A stretch of DNA of 64,000 nucleotides from Dermanyssus gallinae (taxonomy: Eukaryota; Arthropoda; Arachnida; Mesostigmata; Dermanyssidae), in NCBI GenBank assembly GCA_003439945.1, contig QVRM01005415.1:62001-126000 (forward strand), given 5' to 3'. How positions within the stretch are numbered: position 1 is the first letter of the stretch; each line of letters starts with the position of its first letter. The notes beneath the pieces were generated by a model, which saw only the letters and a program-made list of their open reading frames with translations, had not been told where the DNA came from and ran no database searches. The position numbers and the translations under genes were made by a program. Positions 57,294-64,000 of the stretch are shown here, piece after piece.

Positions 57294-58614
57294 CGAGGTG
57301 CGTTCAAAAAGTATCGCGACTTTTGAATTTTTGCGGGTTACGTATATTCGAATTTCGATTTTTTGTGGCGTTATGTTGGTACTCATGTCTCTCACTTATG
57401 CCGACAAGCTCGGCCATTTTAAATGTTCACTTAATTGTTGACAGCTGCTTTGCTTGCACGTGTTTTGGATCGTCTTCGATTTTTACCTATTCAAAAAAAT
57501 GGATCAAAGAACCTGTATCAAATTTTGTGTGAAAAACGAAATTAAGTGCGCGGATGCATTCCGAATGTTGACTGTGGCATACGGAGAAGCTACCTTGGAC
57601 CGAAGCAACGTTTATCGGTGGTACAAAATGTTCTCAGAAGGCCGAGAAGATGTGAACGACGAAGAGCGTGCCGGACGCCCGAGCACTTCAACAACAGACG
57701 AAAAAATTAATGAAGTGGAGAAAATGGTATTGGCCAATCGTCGAATCACCGTTAGAGAAGTTGCTGAGGACCTAAACATATCGATTGGCTCGTGCCATTC
57801 GATTTTTATCAATGATTTGGGCATGAGACGGGTCGCCGCGAAATTCGTACCAAAATTGCTCAATTGCGACCAAAAACAGCATCGCATTAACATTGCTAAT
57901 GAGATGTTGGACTCTGTCCGCGACGACCCAAGTTTGCTCCAGAGGGTCATAACTGGTGACGAATCGTGGGGTTATGGTTATGACGTGGAAACCAAAGCTC
58001 AATCATCTCAATGGAAGCTGCCGCACGAACCAAGACCGAAAAAAGCGCGCCAAGTTCGGTCGAATGTGAACGTTTTGCTGACAGTTTTCTTCGATTGCAG
58101 GGGCGTGGTGCATCATGAGTTCTTGCCACAGGGTAGAACGGTCAATAAGGAATATTACCTGCAAGTTATGCGCAATTTGCGCGAAGCAATCCGCCAGAAA
58201 CGCCCGGATTTGTGGAAGAACAAAAATTGGCTTTTGCACCACGATAACGCCCCTGCTCACACATCGTTGCTTGTGCGCGAGTTTTTGGCCAAAAACAACA
58301 CACTAATGATGCCGCAGCCACCGTATTCCCCAGATCTGGCCCCCTGTGACTTTTTCTTGTTCCCTAAACTGAAGAGGCCCATGAAAGGACGACGTTACGC
58401 TACGCTTGACGAGATAAAGACGGCATCGAAGGAGGAGCTGAACAAGATAAAAAAAAATGGTTTTTTGAAGTGCTTCGAAGATTGGAAAAACCGTTGGCAC
58501 AAGTGTATAATATCTCATGGGGATTACTTTGAAGGGGACAAAATAGATATTCATGAATAAATGAATAATTTTTGAAAAAACACAAAAGTTGCGATACTTT
58601 TTGAACACACCTCG
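57294..58614 (+). mobile_element. Mariner family 1, copy 2, apparently complete
   Basis: A 1321-bp element with TA at both sides (57292-57293, 58615-58616). The left end CGAGGTGCGTTCAAAAAGTA and the reverse complement of the right end (CGAGGTGTGTTCAAAAAGTA) differ at one position in the first 20. It carries an uninterrupted transposase. It is nearly identical to 29268-30592. Confidence 0.97.
57499..58560 (+). CDS. Mariner transposase, 353 residues, uninterrupted
   Basis: Cut-and-paste transposase that binds the element's inverted repeats and inserts at TA. The start MDQRTCIKFCVKNEIKCADA was chosen because it gives the usual mariner length (about 345-355); an in-frame upstream ATG would add an atypical leader. 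Residues about 1-115 form the paired HTH domain (DRSNVYRWYKMFSEGREDV; VREVAEDLNISIGSCHSIF). The catalytic DD34D triad lies in TGDESWGYGYDVETKAQSS, WLLHHDNAPAHTSLLVREF and YSPDLAPCDFFLFPKLK; exactly 34 residues separate the second and third Asp. The C-terminus KCIISHGDYFEGDKIDIHE is typical. Odd: the residue after DESW is Gly where copy 1, and mariners generally, have Val; this may reduce activity. The gene is single-exon and would use host-independent element promoters. Confidence 0.95.
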   Translation: MDQRTCIKFCVKNEIKCADAFRMLTVAYGEATLDRSNVYRWYKMFSEGREDVNDEERAGRPSTSTTDEKINEVEKMVLANRRITVREVAEDLNISIGSCHSIFINDLGMRRVAAKFVPKLLNCDQKQHRINIANEMLDSVRDDPSLLQRVITGDESWGYGYDVETKAQSSQWKLPHEPRPKKARQVRSNVNVLLTVFFDCRGVVHHEFLPQGRTVNKEYYLQVMRNLREAIRQKRPDLWKNKNWLLHHDNAPAHTSLLVREFLAKNNTLMMPQPPYSPDLAPCDFFLFPKLKRPMKGRRYATLDEIKTASKEELNKIKKNGFLKCFEDWKNRWHKCIISHGDYFEGDKIDIHE

Positions 58615-58616
58615 TA

Positions 58617-58785
58617 TGTCCTTTTAGCCTATTTGGTTGCCCACGTTGTGCAAATGCATTACAGCTCTAGCATAAATAAAAAGTGCATATATATTATATC
58701 GCTGTCATTCAGTGTACTTTAATTACTAAACTACTTACTTACACTGAGACTTAAAATATTGGATGTCAATTGCCCCTATTTTCTA
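58617..58785. other. Short AT-rich spacer
   Basis: No feature seen between the mariner and the tRNA-headed repeat. Confidence 0.5.
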
Positions 58786-58985
58786 TACTAGCACGTTGGC
58801 GTGATGCATTCGCCTGCACCTCGCGACCGGAGGAAACACATGAGTGCGCGGGTTCGAGCCTCAGAGTTGCACATTTGTGTTCATAGGGGTCCGTATATGC
58901 AATGTAAAAAGCAGTGCCGTGAACGTTAAATCTTGGCTGACGGTCAGCCCGAAAGTTTTACACTATCTATACTGTGGTTGTTATT
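58786..58985 (+). repeat. tRNA-headed SINE-like repeat
   Basis: GTTGGCGTGATGCATTCGCC resembles a tRNA A box and GCGGGTTCGAGCCTC contains a good B box (GGTTCGAGCC) about 50 bp later. The following body (GAACGTTAAATCTTGGCTGA; GGTCAGCCCGAAAGTTTTAC) recurs inverted at 46750-46815. The head does not fold into an obvious complete tRNA, so a SINE is more likely than a functional tRNA gene. Confidence 0.6.
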
Positions 58986-61024
58986 TTTATGCCTCTTACA
59001 TTACACAACCTGACCTGTTTTCGGAAACCTTTTATGTTCTACTTCAATAGGCCCGTCGACATGCAGTTTATAAAAAATCTATAAGTATTCGTTTAGTAAT
59101 AAATGAACCATGTAGATGTAGTGCATATACTGGTGTACTTTGCAGATACACGTGCAGTCTACAATCTATTGAAATGTTGAGTTGGTACTGTAAAAAGGAC
59201 TTTAACAAAATACCTTACACATTTGCTTTTTAAATTTTTAATAGACACCCCACCCCCATTCGTTTTCATAGTGGTGCAGTTTATGAATGCTTTAATGAAA
59301 ATGTCCTTTGGAAGTTTCCACACTCGCGGTGCGTATATATATATATATATAGCGATTACTAAAAAAAAAACTAGTTTAGCGCTAAGATGTACCGGTGAAT
59401 ACAAAAATTGCGCAAACTAGATTCAGGCATTAGTCAATCCGCAGGAGAGACCGTCTAACCGTGAGATGAGTGATGTGCCGGGCGACCAATAGGTAGAACG
59501 GAAAACCCATCGGAAGTATACCGTGAAGCTGCTCCGCTAAGCCGAAACGCACAGATGAGAAAACAGAGACAAATGCGGTGAATGAGTGGGACGAATTTTA
59601 TTCGTAACATTTACGGTTGTAGGAGCAGCTTAACCAATTAAATGTGAGGTACGTACTTGAATGTCGATACTTGCTCTATATCATGGATTATGGCTAGTTC
59701 TTTATCTTACTTGTAGAGAGTTCTGCGTTCGCTTGAACAATAGCTTTAGTGAGTCGAGTGCGCGCCCCTCTGACGTTCCTCAGGGATAAAGCCCCGGCCT
59801 ACTTTTATTTTGCATATTTACTTAAGATTTTGAAAACGTTATCCCCAAGTCGATAACGTATAAGTTTTATGCTAGATATCTGAAACTATACGGATATTCC
59901 AATACCGATAACAAAAGTCAAGTACTACAGTGTCCGATTGAGGCGATTTCCAAAATGGTGTGTGGATAACAAAGTGCTTGTGTCAGTTTCAAATTGTGCA
60001 GTATTGTGCTTAATTATGGAAGTCCATAACTACATAGTACATGTGGAAGCTATCCCTTTTTTTAATAGCATTTGGGACCTTGTGGTTGCGGTGACACCAG
60101 AACGAAATTATAGCAGTCATATCACATAAGCTATCCGATCAACTAGTCTTATACTTGATACCATATTTCGTTGTTTTATAATTAATGATTACATTTTTAC
60201 ATAAGGCATGATAATAGTTTGGTTGTACCCTAGTTGTGAGGTTTGACGGCCTTATTTAGACAAACACATTAAAGTGTACAGAAATGGAAAGTGTACAGAG
60301 GAAATTCCTTCGTCACACTTGTTTCAAGGTGTAACATTGCCCGAAATTTTATTGTGATAAGCCGTATTCGGGAACAGGAGCCCAGAGCGGCCCATTGTCG
60401 CATGTACAATAATATTATAAATTCATAAAATATAATAAACTATTTTAGTCTTATTTAAACAATCTTAGAAGTAGTAACACCATCTTGTCAACAGGGTGTG
60501 GCTGCTTGATGGTAACAAATTACCAAGACAAATCGTGTAAATAACATGCTTTAGTGGCGGATGGCCAGGTGGTGAGAACTTGAAACGCTAACTGCGCAAA
60601 TTAAGTGTAAAAACACACACTAGTAAACTGACTGTTGTGTAAATCTAAGCAACTGTTTGTAAAGTGTAAATATTGCAAATACTGACCGCCTTCTTGACAA
60701 AATAAAAGTGCATTTTAATTGAATTAAATTAACAAATGCACTTCTTTTACCCGAAGCCCGACAAAGCCCATGAAAGGCTGCTTTATCATGAAGAACGGAA
60801 CAGGATGACATTATTAGCCGTGAATGTCTTCTCTACTAGCTCGTAGTAATGTGAAGCATAGCGGCACTGTGCAGCAAACGAGCGAGCAAATGCAATCCAT
60901 AAAGAAAAATTCCATTACAAATTATAACTAGATTAGCAAGTTCAATCATAATAACAATGCTAGCGATAGGATAAGCAACGGATTGGAAAATATAAAGGCA
61001 GCATCATCAAATGAAAGGATGAAA
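58986..61024. other. Unassigned AT-rich region
   Basis: About 2 kb; (TA)n at 59335-59351; short ORFs only. Nothing recognised. Confidence 0.5.
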
Positions 61025-61070
61025 GCAGCAGCAACAGCACAGCAATAACAAGAACAACAACAACAATTAC

Positions 61071-61124
<54 letters not shown>
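61025..61124. repeat. AAC trinucleotide array
   Basis: Imperfect CAG/CAA units passing into a pure AAC tract from about 61071. Responsible for poly-Val/Leu ORFs on the minus strand. Confidence 0.95.
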
Positions 61125-61357
61125 AGACAATATTTTCCTTCGATAAACTAACACGGGCAGCAGTACCGAGCATAGTGGTGGTAAAGCAACGTTTGCATTG
61201 TAGTCGATGGTGATGATGTAGTTGGCGGGTGTAACGCGGCGCCATATACGAATTAGTTGCTATCCAGCAGTTGACAGCTGTCTAATGCCGGCCCCGCTCT
61301 ACCGACGGCCGATGGACTGAGAATCCGCCAGACCCGCCAGACCATATAGGCCATGTT

Positions 61358-61392
61358 GGGGGGTGTGAGGGGGTGTGAGGGGGTGTGAGGGG
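61358..61392 (+). repeat. GGGGGTGTGAG minisatellite, about three units
   Basis: Three tandem copies of an 11-bp G-rich unit (GGGGGTGTGAG). Its G runs could in principle form a quadruplex. Confidence 0.88.
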
Positions 61393-61930
61393 ATCTGGGG
61401 GTGTTACACGCGCCAAGGTGCCCACGCCCAAGCCGTCGCAATCGCCTTTCTACAGGTACCCCACGGCGCCCCCGCGGTCGATCGTCGTAGCCGTCGTCAT
61501 TGATGTATTCCGCGGCCGCTTCATGCTTGTCGATCGACACACCCAGGCTGACCACGGTCCCTCAACCCAACAGGCCACTGGATGAACGGACTGCGGACCA
61601 CATCCCGGCAGCTGAGTTGCATCACGAACGAGGTTATCTAACTAGCAGCTTTCGAGCCAACCATTGCATGGCATTTTCTAGACGCCACCGTCTCTTGTAC
61701 TAACTGCAGGAGAGAAGCCAGTACGGGGGCGTGCCTACTGATGACTCTTTCATTTCTTTGCTACTTCCTCTCCTCTTATTCCGTTTCCCCTCCTCCGAAT
61801 CTCCTACTGTTCTTCTCGTGAATATTTTTCTGGTCGTCCACTAGCTGCTTCTGCCTTTTCTCCTGCGTCTCAGTTAAGTTGAGTAACCGTTGCGCCAGTC
61901 TCTATTTTCCGGGAAAAAAATCATTACCTT
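61393..61930. other. Unassigned stretch
   Basis: GC-rich at its left part, pyrimidine-rich at 61750-61870; no recognised gene. Confidence 0.45.
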
Positions 61931-61999
61931 ATGGAGCTAAAGCTTTTTTAGTTGAGCAGATCAGTGGCGCTTCGCGAAAAAAAGCCGAAATCTGGTCTG

Positions 62000-62050
<51 letters not shown>

Positions 62051-62157
62051 CATATATATAGCAGGGATTACTATATTGGGCTTGCAGACCAAATTTCCGT
62101 CGTTTTCTTCCGAAAAGCGCCACCGATCTGCTCAACTAACAAAAGCTTTAGCTCCAT
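61931..62157. mobile_element. Hairpin element with about 70-bp arms and (TA)n centre
   Basis: ATGGAGCTAAAGCTTTT.TTAGTTGAGCAGATC (61931 onward) is repeated inverted as GATCTGCTCAACTAA.AAAAGCTTTAGCTCCAT ending at 62157; arms also share GTGGCGCTT and TGGTCTG. The centre has (TA)n (62001-62045) plus about 40 bp of unpaired sequence. Probably a palindromic MITE; no target duplication could be fixed. Confidence 0.8.
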
Positions 62158-62504
62158 ATATGTATAGAACGTCTTCTATCAGTTGTTCCAATCATATATG
62201 AGTAAAATGTGCACTCTGTTACGTATGCTTGTATATAATAGGCTGAATAAAGCTAAATGTGGCGGCCTCAAATAATGTACCCATTAGCGTCGCAATATAT
62301 TTTACTGAACATCCAAAGAGGAGAGGCGCTGTGTGAATATTCCGACCTGCGGCTTACGAGAGGTGATGAGGCGTTTACAGTTTTCTTCCGTAGGCTTTAT
62401 TATGCAGGGATTAGGACCCAAAGTCTACACATATATATATATAATGTGCGCCAGTTAAATAAAAACAAACTGTGGCCTCTAGTTAAATACTCACATTTTT
62501 CTTA
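62158..62504. other. Unassigned spacer
   Basis: Includes a small (TA)n at 62429-62442; nothing else seen. Confidence 0.45.
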
Positions 62505-62760
62505 TTAGGTGGCCTAGCGGCAAAGTCATCGCCTTGCATTTAGAAGGTCGTGGGTCTTCATGGTATCTGATTTAGAAAAGGTGAATGCCGGAGTGGATTA
62601 CAGTTGGTCGTAATCGGACAAAAAGAGTGTGCATTACCACCCAGCCCTAATAACTGAATTCGGACTTAAGCAGGCCTAGGCCGAAACTGTACGCAGTGTC
62701 AGTGTGCAAAGACCTGTTAGAGCCTCACTCAACCACACCCCACACAAAAATGAATCCAGA
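62505..62760 (+). repeat. SINE-like repeat, copy 2 (longer)
   Basis: Starts TTAGGTGGCCTAGCGGCAAA (A box TGGCCTAGCGG), then AAGGTCGTGGGTCTTCATGG at the B-box position, then ATGCCGGAGTGGATTA, shared with 21345-21465. The remainder (TTAAGCAGGCCTAGGCCGAA and an ACCACACCCCACAC-like end) is not present in copy 1. Confidence 0.65.
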
Positions 62761-63273
62761 GCATTTAAAGCATTAAATCATAAATTAAATAAACTGAGGA
62801 CTGTTTGATAGTCGAAAGTGTTTCGACCAGAACATGTCCAAATTGGTCTCTAATCACTTCTGCACGGCATGCGCGGCGCCGCAAGATTATAGGGCGCAGG
62901 CGAAACGGGCTCCCCCCCCGCTCTGCTGATTTGCGTTCGCTCTACCTATCGCTGATCTAGCCTGTCATCAGTGCTCAAGTATTTCAGAAACACAGTTGTC
63001 ATAGTGGATTCGGATGAAATCGTGATTGCTTACCGTGACCTCATGGCCATCCGACATACTGTCGCCGAAACTAAGTCCCACCTAAATGGTAAGCGACTAC
63101 AAGTAAACGCTAACAGGAACCTATGGGAATAGCTTGCACTAGTCGTTATGAACGCGCAAGGTGCATTGTGCATGGCTGCCATCACCCGGTATATTTCGCT
63201 TGTAGATTTCATCAGATGACGGACGAATGCCGCTGCCGGTTCGTCTTCGCCCAGTAGGATGAAAATGATTGCT

Positions 63274-63325
<52 letters not shown>

Positions 63326-63895
63326 TTTTTAAACACTTTGTAAGGCAAACCACTTGCGAATCAAATAGCATATATATATATATATATATATATATACTTT
63401 CTGATTTCAAAAATAGTATAGCGCTAAACACGACTAGCTCATCTGCCCCATCGCGTTGAGTGGGCGTAACGGGTCACCGTGACCTCTTTTATTTGCATTT
63501 ACGGCATTGTTGATTCCCCCTTATGCCGTATGTGCAACTCAACAAAGGCTAACTGTGTACGGCACTGCTACGAACAAGAGCTACTGTCGTCTTGGAACCT
63601 AAGACTTTGAAGTTTCCTGGCATAGTAAGCTCTTGTAGAGGCGCTCCTTATAGAATTTAAATCCAGGTTTATGGTAACCAGATTCGCAAATATTGTTTCC
63701 GAGGCGAAAATAAAAGCCCACACAGTTCAACAGCCGTAATGGCCAGACAACGTAGCCAGACGAAGAAATCTCGAAAAAACAATGCTGCAGCAACTGGATT
63801 TTAGTGGATTTGTAAGTCCCACACTACCGAGGCTTTAACAACGACGCCAAGTGTCATCATGCAATTTAACAGTGAATCGCTATTAAAAAAAAAAC

Positions 63896-63944
<49 letters not shown>

Positions 63945-64000
63945 TATAGTAAGATAACCCAAAAGTGCGGAATGTATGCTTGCTCAAAAATTGTAGGGAC
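62761..64000. other. Unassigned region with three (TA)n arrays
   Basis: (TA)n at 63278-63324, 63370-63396 and 63900-63942. Between the first two lies only 45 bp of unique sequence. No gene or known element recognised. Confidence 0.5.

Noticed and set aside
57499..58560. A domesticated host gene of SETMAR type
   Set aside because: No fused host domain or intron; inverted repeats and TA target duplication show an ordinary mariner.
58786..58870. Functional tRNA gene
   Set aside because: Good B box, but the arms do not pair into a full cloverleaf, and the following body is a repeat found elsewhere.
61358..61392. Telomere-like repeat
   Set aside because: The unit GGGGGTGTGAG is not a known arthropod telomere motif and has only about three copies.

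Overview
This window reads as repeat-rich, gene-poor nuclear DNA from an animal, most likely an arthropod. The evidence is mariner (DD34D) transposons with TA target duplications, several clades of non-LTR retrotransposons, tRNA-derived SINE-like repeats, and about forty (TA)n arrays. There are no bacterial operons or ribosome-binding patterns. The CR1/jockey-type C-terminal remnants look like those I associate with ticks and mites, so an acarine or other chelicerate host is my guess; this is inference from family resemblance and was not tested. No host gene could be identified with confidence.

Layout. 1-3640 is mostly unrecognised, with (TA)n arrays and a possible reverse transcriptase (RT) scrap. 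3690-8355 is a decayed two-ORF non-LTR element (called A here): a Gag-like ORF1 with three zinc knuckles overlaps by ATGA an ORF2 with a YLDD RT and a restriction-like endonuclease (RLE) C-terminus. A second C-terminal scrap (A2) and the 3' tail of another retroelement follow, each set between (TA)n arrays (8356-8967). 10025-11091 is a 1.07-kb foldback element. 12650-13914 is a mariner pseudogene inserted in a (TA)n tract. 14100-14850 is a retrotransposon 3' end. 15350-17600, 24600-25640, 28100-28900, 32600-33170 and 50200-51300 are GC/CpG-rich, low-complexity islands that could be 5' regions of unrecognised host genes. 24146-24443 is a MITE with a perfect internal hairpin.

29268-30592 and 57294-58614 are two nearly identical mariners; the second has an intact 353-codon transposase. 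33275-33868 is a decayed mariner. 35365-36993 is a minus-strand R2/R4-like RLE retrotransposon interrupted by a second-family mariner (36994-38229). 38757-39232 is a second copy of the 14.1-kb retro 3' end. 41872-43599 (element C) and 54004-57057 (element B) are minus-strand relatives of A. B lies between (ATT)n tracts on both sides. 48440-49400 is a jockey/R1-like 3' end. 58617-64000 holds SINE-like repeats, an AAC array and another hairpin element.

The main theme is that element boundaries repeatedly fall at simple repeats: (TA)n for A, A2, the R2/R4-like tails, C, one mariner, the MITE and the foldback, and (ATT)n for B. The best candidate for something under-described is the A/B/C family: an RLE-class retrotransposon apparently carrying a separate Gag-like ORF1 and sitting in microsatellites.
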